DNA of 64,000 nt. Source: Candidatus Acetothermia bacterium (GTDB taxonomy: Bacteria > Bipolaricaulota > Bipolaricaulia > RBG-16-55-9 > JANLFV01). The stretch covers positions 17,061 to 81,060 of the forward strand of contig JANLFV010000006.1 of the NCBI GenBank assembly GCA_024653345.1, given 5' to 3'. The notes below the pieces were generated by a model. The model had not been told where the DNA came from. It saw only the letters and a program-made list of their open reading frames with translations, and made no database searches. Shown here piece by piece: positions 8,406 to 17,000 of the stretch (position 1 is its first letter; each line of letters starts with the position of its first letter). The translations under genes and the position numbers were made by a program.

Positions 8406-8870
8406 TCACTCCTCCGTCGCCGCGGGCTCGGCGAGCTGGATCGCCTGGCCGCCAGCAGCCTCGATCGCGGCCTTGGCCGCGCGCGAGAAGCGGTGAGCCC
8501 GGACAATCAGGCTCTTCGTCAGCCTTCCCCGGCCGAGGATCTTGACCTCCTCCCGGCCTTTCACCAGGCCCCGTTCGCGCAGCGTGAGGGGCGTGACCTC
8601 AGCGCCGGCGTCGAAGGCCCGCTCAAGCAGGTCGAGGTTGACCCAGGCGTAGCTCTTCCGGCTGGGGTTGCGGAAGCCCCGCTTGGGGATGCTCTTCCAG
8701 AGGGGCGTCTGGCCCCCGGCGAAGCCGGGGACCATCCGGACCCCGGTCCGGGCCTTCTGGCCCTTGGTCCCCCGCCCGGACTGGTTCCCGTGGCCGCTGG
8801 CGTTCCCCCGGCCGACTCGCTTGGCCTTCTGCCGCGCGCCGCGGGCCGGGCGCAGATCTTCCAGTCTCAT
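8406..8870 (-). CDS. rplO: Large-subunit ribosomal protein L15
   Basis: A 154-residue L15 with the glycine-rich RNA-binding N-terminus (GRGNASGHGNQSGRGTKGQKAR) and the C-terminal globular domain. In most spc operons rpmD (L30) lies between rpsE and rplO. Here the rpsE stop and the rplO start overlap as ATGA, so L30 is absent from this position. Confidence 0.97.
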   Translation of the reverse strand: MRLEDLRPARGARQKAKRVGRGNASGHGNQSGRGTKGQKARTGVRMVPGFAGGQTPLWKSIPKRGFRNPSRKSYAWVNLDLLERAFDAGAEVTPLTLRERGLVKGREEVKILGRGRLTKSLIVRAHRFSRAAKAAIEAAGGQAIQLAEPAATEE

Positions 8871-9355
8871 CCTAGGATCTCCTCCAGCTTCTTATCCCGG
8901 AGTCGGGCGACCTCCTCCGGCGTGCGGAGCTGCTGCAGGGCCGCGAGCGTCGCCCGCGCCAGGGTGAGGGGATTGGTCGAGCCGAGGGACTTGGTGAGAA
9001 TATCCTGAATCCCGGCGAGCCGGCAGATCGTCCCCACCGTCGTCCCGGCGATGATCCCCGTCCCCTTGTAGGCCGGCTTGAGGATGACCTTGGCCGCCTT
9101 GAACTTCCCCTCGACCTCGTGGGGGATCGTCCCCTCCTTCAGGGGGATCGAGAGCATGTTCCGCTGGGCATCCCTGATCCCCTGCTGGATCGCGCGCGGG
9201 ATCTCGCGGGTGTTCCCCTTCCCGATCCCGACACGGCCCGCGCCGTCGCCGACGACGACCGTGATGCGGAAGCTCAGGTTCTTCCCGCCCTTGGTCACCT
9301 TGGCTACGCGCCGGATGTCGATGACCTCGTTCTGCAGCTCCAGAGTCTCTTTCAC
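8867..9355 (-). CDS. rpsE: Small-subunit ribosomal protein S5
   Basis: S5 contributes to decoding fidelity and the mRNA entry helicase. The 162-residue sequence has the double-stranded-RNA-binding-like N-terminal domain ([41 protein letters not shown]) and the C-terminal [22 protein letters not shown] region. It is joined to rplR and rplO by four-base overlaps. Confidence 0.98.
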   Translation of the reverse strand: MKETLELQNEVIDIRRVAKVTKGGKNLSFRITVVVGDGAGRVGIGKGNTREIPRAIQQGIRDAQRNMLSIPLKEGTIPHEVEGKFKAAKVILKPAYKGTGIIAGTTVGTICRLAGIQDILTKSLGSTNPLTLARATLAALQQLRTPEEVARLRDKKLEEILG

Positions 9356-9711
9356 AACTTCAATCCTCCCTCTCGCGCCGCATCAGCCAAGGCCCGCACT
9401 CGCCCGTGATAGGGGTAGCCCCCGCGGTCGAAGACCACGGACTCGATCCCCCGCGCGCGGGCCCGCGCGGCGATCAACCTTCCCACGGCCTTGGCCGACT
9501 CGATGTTGCAGCCACGCGCGCCGTTGAGCTGCGGATCGAGGGTCGAGGCCGCGGCCAGGGTCCGCCCGGTCGTGTCGTCGATCACCTGGGCATAGATATG
9601 GCGGAGGCTCTTGTAGACGCAGAGTCGGGGCCGCTCGGCGGTCCCCCAGATCTTCTTCCGCACGCGGCGGTGGCGGCGCTGGCGCGCTTGCTCTCTTGTC
9701 AACCTGGCCAT
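9352..9711 (-). CDS. rplR: Large-subunit ribosomal protein L18
   Basis: The 119-residue L18 binds 5S rRNA. Recognisable parts are the basic N-terminus ([24 protein letters not shown]), [20 protein letters not shown], and the C-terminal [26 protein letters not shown]. It stands between rplF and rpsE, in normal spc-operon order. Confidence 0.98.
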   Translation of the reverse strand: MARLTREQARQRRHRRVRKKIWGTAERPRLCVYKSLRHIYAQVIDDTTGRTLAAASTLDPQLNGARGCNIESAKAVGRLIAARARARGIESVVFDRGGYPYHGRVRALADAAREGGLKL

Positions 9712-9713
9712 GG

Positions 9714-10268
9714 CTAAGCTTGGGCAGCCTTTCTCCCGAGCTTCCCTTCCTTCCGCACGACCTGCTCGTCCTTATACCTGATCCCCTTCCCCTGGTAGGG
9801 CTCGGGCTTCCGGAAGGCCCGGATCTTGGCCGCGACCTGGCCGAGCAGCTGCTTGTCCGGGCTGGAGAGGACGATCTGGTCCTGGGCCGGGAGCTCGACC
9901 AGCACGCCCTCGGGGACCTCGTAGCGGACGGGATGGGAGAAGCCGACCTCTAGCTCCAGTGTCCGGCCGGCCAGACGGGCGCGGAACCCCAGGCCCTTGA
10001 GGATCAGGGTCTTGCTGTAGGGCTCGGCCACGCCGCGGACCATGTTCGCGATCAACGAGCGGTAGAGCCCGTGCCGGGCGCGAAACTCCGGCGAGTCGCC
10101 CTTCCGCTCGACCGCGATCTGGCCGTCGCGCAGCTCAACGGAGACCTTGTCCGGCTCGTAGCGCTGCTCCAGCCGGCCGTGCTTCCCGGCCACGATCACC
10201 CGATCGGGGGTGACCTCGACCTTCACGCCCTCTGGAATAGGTATCGGCCTCTTCCCGATTCTCGACAT
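9714..10268 (-). CDS. rplF: Large-subunit ribosomal protein L6
   Basis: A 184-residue L6 near the factor-binding stalk base. It starts [19 protein letters not shown] and carries the two repeated L6 domains, with the conserved C-terminal [17 protein letters not shown] motif. It follows rpsH with a six-base gap. Confidence 0.98.
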   Translation of the reverse strand: MSRIGKRPIPIPEGVKVEVTPDRVIVAGKHGRLEQRYEPDKVSVELRDGQIAVERKGDSPEFRARHGLYRSLIANMVRGVAEPYSKTLILKGLGFRARLAGRTLELEVGFSHPVRYEVPEGVLVELPAQDQIVLSSPDKQLLGQVAAKIRAFRKPEPYQGKGIRYKDEQVVRKEGKLGRKAAQA

Positions 10269-10274
10269 TCTCGC

Positions 10275-10673
10275 TCACCAGACCTTGCAGAGCGGCTCCC
10301 CGCCGATCCCCCGCTTGCGAGCCTCCCGGTCGGCCATGATCCCCTGAGAAGTGGAGAGGATGACGATCCCCAATCCGGCGCGGACAGGGGGAATCTCGGC
10401 CTGGCCGAGGTAGACCCTGCGGGAGGGCTTGCTCATCCGCTCCAAGCCGGTGATCACCCGCTCCTTACCCCGCTTCCCCTTATACTTGAGGGAGATGACC
10501 AGGCTCCGCTTCACACCGTCCGTCTCGACCTTGTAGCCGCCGATGTAGCCCTCCTCCTTCAAGACCCGCGCCAGCTCCTCCTTCAGCTGGGAGGAGGGGA
10601 GGCGGACTTGGGCCTGGAAGCGCTCGTTCGCATTCCTAATCCGCGTCAGCATGTCCGCTATCGGGTCCATCAC
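10275..10673 (-). CDS. rpsH: Small-subunit ribosomal protein S8
   Basis: The 132-residue S8 binds helix 21 of 16S rRNA and is the autogenous repressor of the spc operon in Escherichia coli. It has the N-terminal MDPIADMLTRIRNANE and the C-terminal STSQGIMADREARKRGIGGE motif. I did not find an S8-binding mimic in the surrounding mRNA. Confidence 0.98.
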   Translation of the reverse strand: MMDPIADMLTRIRNANERFQAQVRLPSSQLKEELARVLKEEGYIGGYKVETDGVKRSLVISLKYKGKRGKERVITGLERMSKPSRRVYLGQAEIPPVRAGLGIVILSTSQGIMADREARKRGIGGEPLCKVW

Positions 10674-10859
10674 TCACCAGCTCGCCTTCTTCACCCCGGG
10701 GATCCGCCCGCGGTGGGCCAACTCGCGGAAGCAGAGCCGACAGATGCCGTAGTCCCGGATGTATGCTCCGGGCCGACCGCAGAGGCGGCAGCGATTGTGC
10801 TTGCGCACCGCGAACTTCGGCTCCCGCTGTGCCTTGAGGATCAACGATTTCTTGGCCAT
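10674..10859 (-). CDS. rpsZ: Small-subunit ribosomal protein S14, short zinc type
   Basis: A 61-residue S14 of the zinc-binding class (often called type Z). It has two CxxC pairs, CRLC and CRLC, around YIRDYGI, and the conserved [17 protein letters not shown] ending. It lies between rplE and rpsH, as usual. Confidence 0.98.
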   Translation of the reverse strand: MAKKSLILKAQREPKFAVRKHNRCRLCGRPGAYIRDYGICRLCFRELAHRGRIPGVKKASW

Positions 10860-10860
10860 C

Positions 10861-11394
10861 TCAGTCCTTGAACGGCAGCCCCAGGTGCTTCAGGAGGTAG
10901 TAGCCCTCCCGGTCGCTCCGGGCCGTCGTAACGATGATAATGTCCATCCCCTGGATCTTCTCAATCTCGTCATACTTGATCTCGGGGAAGACGAGCTGCT
11001 CGTCCAGCCCGAGGCTGTAGTTCCCCCGCCCGTCGAAGGAGGCCGAGGAGAGGCCGCGGAAGTCGCGGGTCTTGGGGAGGACGAGGTTGAACAGCTTCTC
11101 CAAGAAGACATAGGCCCGGACCCCGCGGAGGATCACCATGCACCCGACCGGCTTCCCCTTGGTGATCTTGAAGTCGGAGATCGAGCGCTTGGCCCGCGTG
11201 ATCACCGGCCGCTGGCCCGTGATCAGAGAGAGGTCCCGGACCACCCCCTCGAGGACCTTGGGGTTGTCCGTCTCCGAGACCCCGCAGTTGATCACGACCT
11301 TCTCGATCCGCGGGACCTGCATCACATTCTTGTAGCCCAACTCCTTCATCAGCTGGGGAACGATCTCCTCCTTGAACCGCTCGTGGAGCATCAT
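10861..11394 (-). CDS. rplE: Large-subunit ribosomal protein L5
   Basis: L5 binds 5S rRNA and the P-site tRNA. The 177-residue protein has [21 protein letters not shown] and the C-terminal [22 protein letters not shown] and [20 protein letters not shown] segments. The start chosen is the ATG at 11392-11394, which overlaps the rplX stop by four bases; a second ATG follows directly. Confidence 0.97.
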   Translation of the reverse strand: MMLHERFKEEIVPQLMKELGYKNVMQVPRIEKVVINCGVSETDNPKVLEGVVRDLSLITGQRPVITRAKRSISDFKITKGKPVGCMVILRGVRAYVFLEKLFNLVLPKTRDFRGLSSASFDGRGNYSLGLDEQLVFPEIKYDEIEKIQGMDIIIVTTARSDREGYYLLKHLGLPFKD

Positions 11395-11705
11395 GGGAAT
11401 GTCCTCCCGCACTGCTTGCACTTCCTCAGTTTCTCCCCTTCCGGGGAGAGGGCGAACCCGACCCGCGTGGGGGTATCGCACTCAGGGCAGATGAGCAGGA
11501 CATTCGAGAGGTGGATCTTCCCCTCCTGCTCGATGATTCCGCCCTCGCGCTGCCGCGCGGTCGGGCGCTGGTGGCGCTTCACCATGTGGACGCCCTTCAC
11601 CATGATTCTATCCTCTGCCGGGAAGACCCGCAAGACCTCGCCCACCTTGCCGCGGTCCCGCCCGGCAATCACCTTCACCAAGTCGCCCTTGCGCACCTTT
11701 CTCAT
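11391..11705 (-). CDS. rplX: Large-subunit ribosomal protein L24
   Basis: Assembly-initiator L24, 104 residues. The KOW motif is at the N-terminus ([20 protein letters not shown]), followed by [11 protein letters not shown]. Two cysteine pairs (CPEC and CKQC) near the C-terminus could form a zinc site, as in many L24 proteins. It overlaps rplN and rplE by four bases each. Confidence 0.97.
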   Translation of the reverse strand: MRKVRKGDLVKVIAGRDRGKVGEVLRVFPAEDRIMVKGVHMVKRHQRPTARQREGGIIEQEGKIHLSNVLLICPECDTPTRVGFALSPEGEKLRKCKQCGRTFP

Positions 11706-12070
11706 AAGACCTCCGAGGCGAGGGAGATGATCCGAAGCATCCCCTTCTGGCGGAGCTCGCGGGCTACCGGCCCGAAGACCCGCGTCCCGATCGGCTCCAG
11801 CTGCTCGTTGACGAGCACGATCGCGTTATCGTCGAACCTGATGTAGCTCCCATCCTCGCGGCGGAACTGGTCGTGAGCCCGGACGATCACTCCCCGGACG
11901 ACCTTCCCCTTCTCCAGCTCGCTGGTGGGAAGGCGCTTCTGGATCGAGCCGACCACGATGTCCCCGATCTTGCCCCCCTTGGCCCGGCCGCGCTTCAGGA
12001 TCGCGATGCACCGGACCTCGCGGGCCCCGGAGTTGTCCGCGACCTTGAGGATCGTCCGCTGCTGGATCAT
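11702..12070 (-). CDS. rplN: Large-subunit ribosomal protein L14
   Basis: The 122-residue L14 is highly typical: [19 protein letters not shown] at the start, RRGSIQKR-like central strands, and FGPVARELR near the end. It forms intersubunit bridges at the 50S surface. It follows rpsQ with a four-base overlap. Confidence 0.98.
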   Translation of the reverse strand: MIQQRTILKVADNSGAREVRCIAILKRGRAKGGKIGDIVVGSIQKRLPTSELEKGKVVRGVIVRAHDQFRREDGSYIRFDDNAIVLVNEQLEPIGTRVFGPVARELRQKGMLRIISLASEVL

Positions 12071-12357
12071 GCCGATGAACCTCGCTCCAGGATCTCCACG
12101 AGCCGCCAGCGCTTGAGCCGGCTCAAGGGGCGGGTCTCCCTGATCCGCACCAGGTCGCCCTCCTTGGCCTCGCGGCGCTCATCGTGGGCGTAGAACTTCG
12201 ACCGCTTCCAGATGAACTTCCGATACAAGGGATGCTGGACGCGCCGCTCCACGAGGACGGTGATGGTCTTGTCCATCTTCGCGCTCACGACGCGGCCGAC
12301 CTGCTCCTTGCGGGATCGCTCCCGGCGGACTGCTTCCGCAGCCCCTTCAGGCACCAT
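12067..12357 (-). CDS. rpsQ: Small-subunit ribosomal protein S17
   Basis: The 96-residue S17 has the OB-fold core ([29 protein letters not shown]) and the AHDE and [20 protein letters not shown] motifs. It has a short charged N-terminal extension ([19 protein letters not shown]) compared with most homologues. It overlaps rpmC by 11 bases, so the true start may be an internal codon. Confidence 0.96.
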   Translation of the reverse strand: MVPEGAAEAVRRERSRKEQVGRVVSAKMDKTITVLVERRVQHPLYRKFIWKRSKFYAHDERREAKEGDLVRIRETRPLSRLKRWRLVEILERGSSA

Positions 12358-12565
12358 GCTCTTCCTCCCTCTGCCGCGCCAGCTCCCGCTCGCGGATGAT
12401 CGTCTTGATCCGGGCGATATCGCGCCTCGTCTCGGTGAGCGCAGCCGTGTTGTCCTGCTTCTTCATCGCCACCTGAAAGCGGAGATTGAGGAGCTTCCGC
12501 TTCAGCTCCTTCTCCTTCTCCCACAGCTCCTCCAGGGTCAGCTCGCGCAGGGCCTCGCTCTTCAT
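12347..12565 (-). CDS. rpmC: Large-subunit ribosomal protein L29
   Basis: A 72-residue L29, the small helical-hairpin protein by the peptide exit tunnel. It begins [21 protein letters not shown] and includes [19 protein letters not shown] and the [14 protein letters not shown] helix. The start ATG (12563-12565) overlaps the rplP stop by one base. A much longer upstream frame is antisense-like noise and is rejected. Confidence 0.97.
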   Translation of the reverse strand: MKSEALRELTLEELWEKEKELKRKLLNLRFQVAMKKQDNTAALTETRRDIARIKTIIRERELARQREEEHGA

Positions 12566-12996
12566 TATTCTTCGCCTCCCAGGGTGAGCCGGCGACGGAG
12601 GCGGGTCTTGATCGGGAGCTTGTGGTCGACCATCTCCGCAACCTCCTTCGCCCTCCGCTCGTCGACCCCCGCGAGCTCGAACATCACTCGGCCCGGGAGG
12701 ACGACGGCGACCCAATCCTCCGGGTTCCCCTTCCCGCCGCCCATCCGCGTCTCCGCCGGGGTCTTCATCACCGGCTTATCGGGGAAGATCCGGATCCAGA
12801 GCTTCCCTCCCCGGCCGAGTTGGCGGATCATCGCTGTCCGGCAGGCCTCGATCTGGTGGGCGGTGATCCAGGCCGGCTCGAGGGCCTGGATCCCCCAGTC
12901 CCCGAACGCGACCGAGGAGCCGCTGATCGCCTTTCCTGTCCGTCGCCCGCGCCGGTCCTTCCGGAACTTCCGGCGGTTAGGAAACAGGAGCGGCAT
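12565..12996 (-). CDS. rplP: Large-subunit ribosomal protein L16
   Basis: The 143-residue L16 sits close to the A-site tRNA. It contains [37 protein letters not shown] and the [16 protein letters not shown] loop. The ATG at 12994-12996 is chosen because GGAGG lies eight bases upstream; an in-frame GTG nine bases earlier is an alternative. The rpsC frame overlaps it by 20 bases. Confidence 0.97.
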   Translation of the reverse strand: MPLLFPNRRKFRKDRRGRRTGKAISGSSVAFGDWGIQALEPAWITAHQIEACRTAMIRQLGRGGKLWIRIFPDKPVMKTPAETRMGGGKGNPEDWVAVVLPGRVMFELAGVDERRAKEVAEMVDHKLPIKTRLRRRLTLGGEE

Positions 12997-13654
12997 CAGC
13001 ACCACCTCCGCTTGCGGGGGTCGGGACCGGCTGGGCTACGCCACGGTAGAGCCAGACCTTGATCCCGATCGGGCCGTATTTCGTCTGGGCCTCGGTAAAC
13101 CCGTAATCGATGTCGGCCCGGATCGTCTGGAGGGGAACGCGTCCGGCCATCTGCTCGACCCGGCGGGCGATCTCCGCCCCACCGAGTCGGCCAGAGCACT
13201 TGATCTTGATCCCCTGCGCCCCGTTGCTCATCACTCGCTCGATGATCTCCTTCATCGCCCGGACCGGGGGGGTCCGGTTCTCGATGCGGAAGGCGACATC
13301 GCGGGCCACGAGCTTGGCCTCCAGATCAGGGTTGTCAATCTCCTTGATCGCGATGCGCACCCGCCGACCGGTCATCTTCTCCAGCAACGCCTGGAGGTTA
13401 TTGATCTCCTGGCCGCCGCGACCGATGATGATCCCCGGGCGGGCCGTCCGGATCATGAGCGAGATCCGATCCTCGGTCGGCCGCTCGATGCTCACCTCGG
13501 CGACCCCAGCCCCCTGATACTGCTTCTCGATCAGCTTCCGGATCTGCTCGTCCTCCCACAGATACTCGGGGGCCTTCTTCTCGCTGAACCAGCTCGACTG
13601 CCAGCGCTTGTTGATCCCCAGCCTGAACCCGATCGGATGAGTCTTCTGGCCCAT
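12977..13654 (-). CDS. rpsC: Small-subunit ribosomal protein S3
   Basis: The 225-residue S3 forms the mRNA entry tunnel. It starts [20 protein letters not shown], has the KH domain ([23 protein letters not shown]), and the C-terminal [24 protein letters not shown] region. A short Ala/Gly/Pro tail ends the protein. It overlaps rplP. Confidence 0.98.
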   Translation of the reverse strand: MGQKTHPIGFRLGINKRWQSSWFSEKKAPEYLWEDEQIRKLIEKQYQGAGVAEVSIERPTEDRISLMIRTARPGIIIGRGGQEINNLQALLEKMTGRRVRIAIKEIDNPDLEAKLVARDVAFRIENRTPPVRAMKEIIERVMSNGAQGIKIKCSGRLGGAEIARRVEQMAGRVPLQTIRADIDYGFTEAQTKYGPIGIKVWLYRGVAQPVPTPASGGGADAAPVS

Positions 13655-14001
13655 CAGTCCCCCTCCTCGTCGGAGAGCACCACGGTGATATGGCTCGTCC
13701 GGCGGCGAATCATATCGGCCCGCCCGCGCGCACGGGGCTCGACCCGCTTGAGCGAGGGGCCCTCATCGACATAGGCCGCCTTGACGACGAGCTTGTCCAC
13801 ATCCATCTCATGATTGTTCTCGGCATTGGCGATCGCCGACTCCAGGGTCTTCAGGACGAACCGGGCAGCCTTCTTCTTCGAGAGGCGGACGATCTGCAGA
13901 GCGGCGTTCACATCCTTGTTCCTGATCTGGTCGATCACCAGCCGCGCCTTGTGCGGCGAGATCCGGACCATCTTGGAGACCGCCCTCGTTTCCATGTTCA
14001 T
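13654..14001 (-). CDS. rplV: Large-subunit ribosomal protein L22
   Basis: The 115-residue L22 lines the exit tunnel with its hairpin. Recognised by [45 protein letters not shown] and the loop [28 protein letters not shown]. The ATG overlapping the rpsS stop as TGATG is taken; another ATG is six bases downstream. Confidence 0.97.
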   Translation of the reverse strand: MNMETRAVSKMVRISPHKARLVIDQIRNKDVNAALQIVRLSKKKAARFVLKTLESAIANAENNHEMDVDKLVVKAAYVDEGPSLKRVEPRARGRADMIRRRTSHITVVLSDEEGD

Positions 14002-14285
14002 CACTTCGCCGCCGGGGCCTTCTTCTTCTTCACGCCCCCGTGCTGGCGAAAGGTCCGCGTCGGGGCGAACTCCCCCAGCCGGTGGCCGACCATGTTCTCG
14101 GTGATGTAGACGGGGACATGGACCCTGCCGTTGTGGACCTTGATCGTCAGGCCGACCATCTCGGGGATGACCATCGAGGCCCGGGACCAGGTCTTGATCT
14201 CCTGGATCTGGCCCTGCTTGAGCCGCTCGATCTTCTCCAAGAGGTGGGGCGCGACGAATGGCCCCTTCTTCAGCGACCGCGCCAT
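14001..14285 (-). CDS. rpsS: Small-subunit ribosomal protein S19
   Basis: The 94-residue S19 of the 30S head, partner of S13. It contains [44 protein letters not shown] and [25 protein letters not shown] lies five bases before the ATG at 14283-14285. The lysine-rich C-terminus KKKKAPAAK is normal. Confidence 0.98.
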   Translation of the reverse strand: MARSLKKGPFVAPHLLEKIERLKQGQIQEIKTWSRASMVIPEMVGLTIKVHNGRVHVPVYITENMVGHRLGEFAPTRTFRQHGGVKKKKAPAAK

Positions 14286-15124
14286 CAAGTCCTCCTCTCC
14301 TCCCGCGCCCGGCGGACGATCAGCTTATCGCTCGGCTTGTGCTTCTTCCGCGTCCGCGGGCCGTGGGCCAGCTTCCCCGTCGACGAGACCGGCTGGCGCC
14401 CGACGCGATGGCGCCCCTCGCCCCCGCCGTGGGGGTGGTCCACAGGGTTCATCGCCACGCCCCTCACATGGGGCCGCCGCCCGAGGCGCCGGACCCGGCC
14501 CGCCTGGCCGTGCTTCACATTCTTGTGGTCGATATTGCTCAGCTGCCCGATCGTCGCCATGCACTCGCCCGCGAAGAGCCGCATCTCACCCGACGGGAGA
14601 CGGAGCCTCACCGTCCCGTCCTCAATCCCCATCACCTGGGCCGCCGTCCCCGCCGCGCGGGCGACCTTGCTCCCGCCGCCCGGCCGGAGCTCGACCCCGT
14701 GGACGAAGGTTCCCAGCGGGATCTTCCGGAGCGGGAGGGCGTTACCCACCTTCGGCTCAGCGTTCTCTCCCGCCTCGACTGTCTCCCCGATCTCCAGCTT
14801 GAGGGGGGCGAGGATGTAGCGCTTCTCCCCGTCTGCATAGTGGAGGAGGGTGATCCAGGCTGAGCGGTTGGGATCATACTCACGCGAGACGACCTTCGCG
14901 GGGATCCCGACCTTGTCCCTGTGGAAGTCGATCAGCCGATAGAACCGCTTGTTCCCCCCGCCGCGGTGGCGGACCGTGACCTTCCCCTGGTTGTTCCGCC
15001 CGCCCTCCTTGCGGAGCGGGACGAGGAGGCTCTCCTCCGGCTCGTCGGTCGTCAGCTCCGAATAGTCCGGCCACTCCGCATGGCGGAGTCCGGGGGACGT
15101 CGGCTTGAACCTCTTCAGCGCCAT
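14285..15124 (-). CDS. rplB: Large-subunit ribosomal protein L2
   Basis: The 279-residue L2 is needed for subunit association and peptidyl-transferase centre structure. Signatures are [20 protein letters not shown], the SH3-like domain, and [18 protein letters not shown] with the conserved histidine. Normal S10-operon position between rplW and rpsS. Confidence 0.98.
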   Translation of the reverse strand: MALKRFKPTSPGLRHAEWPDYSELTTDEPEESLLVPLRKEGGRNNQGKVTVRHRGGGNKRFYRLIDFHRDKVGIPAKVVSREYDPNRSAWITLLHYADGEKRYILAPLKLEIGETVEAGENAEPKVGNALPLRKIPLGTFVHGVELRPGGGSKVARAAGTAAQVMGIEDGTVRLRLPSGEMRLFAGECMATIGQLSNIDHKNVKHGQAGRVRRLGRRPHVRGVAMNPVDHPHGGGEGRHRVGRQPVSSTGKLAHGPRTRKKHKPSDKLIVRRAREERRT

Positions 15125-15145
15125 CTAGCTCATCCTCGCAAAGCC

Positions 15146-15430
15146 TTACTGGTAGATATCAATCCTGTTCCCCTCAGCCAGGCGGACGACGGCCTTCTTC
15201 CAGCGGGGCGTCCGCCCCCGCTGGTAGAACCGTTGCTTCCGGGGCTTCCCCGGCATGTTCATCGTCCGCACGGCCACCACGCGAACCTTGAAGATCTCCT
15301 CCACGGCTTGCTTGATCTGCGACTTGCTGGCCTCCGGGTGGACTTTGAAAGTATACATGTTGTCCTCCTGGAGGCGCCAGCTCTCCTCACTCACCAAGGG
15401 AGCGACCAGAATATCCTCGAGGTGCTCCAT
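15146..15430 (-). CDS. rplW: Large-subunit ribosomal protein L23
   Basis: The 94-residue L23 at the exit tunnel rim is the docking site for SRP and trigger factor. It has LVSEESWRLQEDNMYTFKVHPEASKSQIKQAVEEIF and VRTMNMPGKPRKQRF. It overlaps the rplD stop by one base and precedes rplB. Confidence 0.97.
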   Translation of the reverse strand: MEHLEDILVAPLVSEESWRLQEDNMYTFKVHPEASKSQIKQAVEEIFKVRVVAVRTMNMPGKPRKQRFYQRGRTPRWKKAVVRLAEGNRIDIYQ

Positions 15431-16071
15431 CAGCAGAGCCTCGCTTTCAGCTCGTTGAGGGCCCCTTGGGTCATCAGGAGGCCCTCGTATTTTAGCAGGT
15501 CATAGACATTCGCTCCACTGGCGGGGAGGCACTTGACCCAGGGGATATTGCTGAACGACTTCCGGACAGCAAGCGTGTCCTCCTCAGCGGAGATGAGGAT
15601 CAGCACCTTCCCCTCCGCCCCGTGGTCATAACCGAGCCCCTCGAGGAGCCGGAGGGCCTCCTTAGTCTTGGGCTGAGCGAAAGCCAACTCCTCCAGGAGC
15701 GCGAGGCGCTTCTCATTGTGCTTGGCGGTGAGGGCCATGCGCAAGCTCTTCCGGCGCATCTTCTTCGGGAGGGCGAAGGAATACTCCCGCGGCCGCGGGC
15801 CGAAGGTCACGCCACCGCCGCGCCAGATCGGTGAGCGGCGGGAGCCGTGGCGCGCCCGGCCGGTGTGCTTCTGGCGCCAGGGCTTCCTCCCTCCGCCGCG
15901 GACCTCGCCGCGGGTCTTCGTCGAGGCCGTCCCCCGCCGGCGGTTCACCAGCGAATACTGGACTGCGCGGTGGAGCAGGTCGAGATCGACCTCCTCCTCG
16001 AGCAGGCAGGAGGGGAACTCGACCTCCCCGGCCTCGGCCCCGTCACTCTTGTAGAGCTTAACCTTCTCCAT
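15430..16071 (-). CDS. rplD: Large-subunit ribosomal protein L4
   Basis: The 213-residue L4 reaches into the exit tunnel. The conserved loop GGGRKPWRQKHTGRARHGSRRSPIWRGGGVTFGP is present, as is the C-terminal NVYDLLKYEGLLMTQGAL. In Escherichia coli L4 represses the S10 operon; no leader hairpin of that type was recognised upstream of rpsJ, which follows fusA after two bases. Confidence 0.97.
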   Translation of the reverse strand: MEKVKLYKSDGAEAGEVEFPSCLLEEEVDLDLLHRAVQYSLVNRRRGTASTKTRGEVRGGGRKPWRQKHTGRARHGSRRSPIWRGGGVTFGPRPREYSFALPKKMRRKSLRMALTAKHNEKRLALLEELAFAQPKTKEALRLLEGLGYDHGAEGKVLILISAEEDTLAVRKSFSNIPWVKCLPASGANVYDLLKYEGLLMTQGALNELKARLC

Positions 16072-16693
16072 GGGCCTTCCTCAGCTCGAGGACCCCTCCC
16101 TTCGCCCCGGGGACCGCGCCCCGAACGACGATGAGGCGTCGCTCGGGATCGACCTTCAGCACCTTGATCCCCTTGATGGTGATCCGCTCATTCCCGGTCC
16201 TACCGGCCATCCTCTGCCCCTTGAAGACTCGCCCCGTCCCGCGGATCGTCCCGATCGAGCCAGGCCGGCGGCGGAAGTTCGAGCCGTGGGACTTCGGCCC
16301 CCCGGCGAACCCGTGGCGCTTCATCACCCCTTGAAAGCCCTTCCCGCGCGAGCGGCCGCTCACCACGATCTCCTCCCCCGCCGCGAACAGCTCGACTCCC
16401 AACTCCTGCCCCGGCTTGAACTGCTCGGGATCTGGGACCCGGAACTCCCTGAGGACCCGGCGGGGGGCGACCTCGGCCCGCTTGAAGTGGCCGGCGAGCG
16501 GCTTGGTCAGGCGGCTCTCCTTCTGCTCCCCCCAGCCGAGCTGGATCGCGTTGTAGCCGTCCCGCTCGGCGCGCTTCACCTGCACGACGACCGAGGGGGA
16601 AGCCTCGATCACCGTGGCCGCGAGGGCCCGTCCCTCCTCGTCGAAGAACTGGATCATCCCCAGCTTCCGGCCCAGGATCCCCAGCGCGCTCAT
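16058..16693 (-). CDS. rplC: Large-subunit ribosomal protein L3
   Basis: The 211-residue L3 is an early assembly protein near the peptidyl-transferase centre. It has ALGILGRKLGMIQFFDEEG at the start and the glycine-rich loop GKGFQGVMKRHGFAGGPKSHGSNFRRRPGSIG. It overlaps rpsJ by four bases and rplD by 14. Confidence 0.98.
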   Translation of the reverse strand: MSALGILGRKLGMIQFFDEEGRALAATVIEASPSVVVQVKRAERDGYNAIQLGWGEQKESRLTKPLAGHFKRAEVAPRRVLREFRVPDPEQFKPGQELGVELFAAGEEIVVSGRSRGKGFQGVMKRHGFAGGPKSHGSNFRRRPGSIGTIRGTGRVFKGQRMAGRTGNERITIKGIKVLKVDPERRLIVVRGAVPGAKGGVLELRKAHGEG

Positions 16694-16998
16694 AGCTTGA
16701 CCTCGATATCGATCCCCGTCGGCAGCTCGATGTCCATGAGCGAGTTGATCGTCTCCGAGGTCGGCTCGCGGATGTCGAGCAGCCGCTTATGGATCCGGCG
16801 CTCGAAGTGCTCCATCGACTTCTTGTTCACATGGGGTGAGCGCAAGACGGTGTAGCGTCTGGTCTCGCTGGGGAGGGGGATCGGGCCGGAGATCTTGGCC
16901 CGCGACTCGAGGGCCGTCTTGATGATCCGCCTTATCGCCTCGTCCACCAGCTCGTGGTCGTAGCCCTTGACTCTGATCCTGATCTTTTCCCGTGCCAT
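16690..16998 (-). CDS. rpsJ: Small-subunit ribosomal protein S10
   Basis: The 102-residue S10 also acts as NusE in transcription antitermination. It has KIRIRVKGYDHELVDEAIRRI, GPIPLPSETRRYTVLRSPHVNKKSMEHFE, and the TPGIDIEVKL-like ending (ELPTGIDIEVKL). It follows fusA directly; the tuf gene found between them in many genomes is missing. Confidence 0.98.
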   Translation of the reverse strand: MAREKIRIRVKGYDHELVDEAIRRIIKTALESRAKISGPIPLPSETRRYTVLRSPHVNKKSMEHFERRIHKRLLDIREPTSETINSLMDIELPTGIDIEVKL

Positions 16999-17000
16999 CG

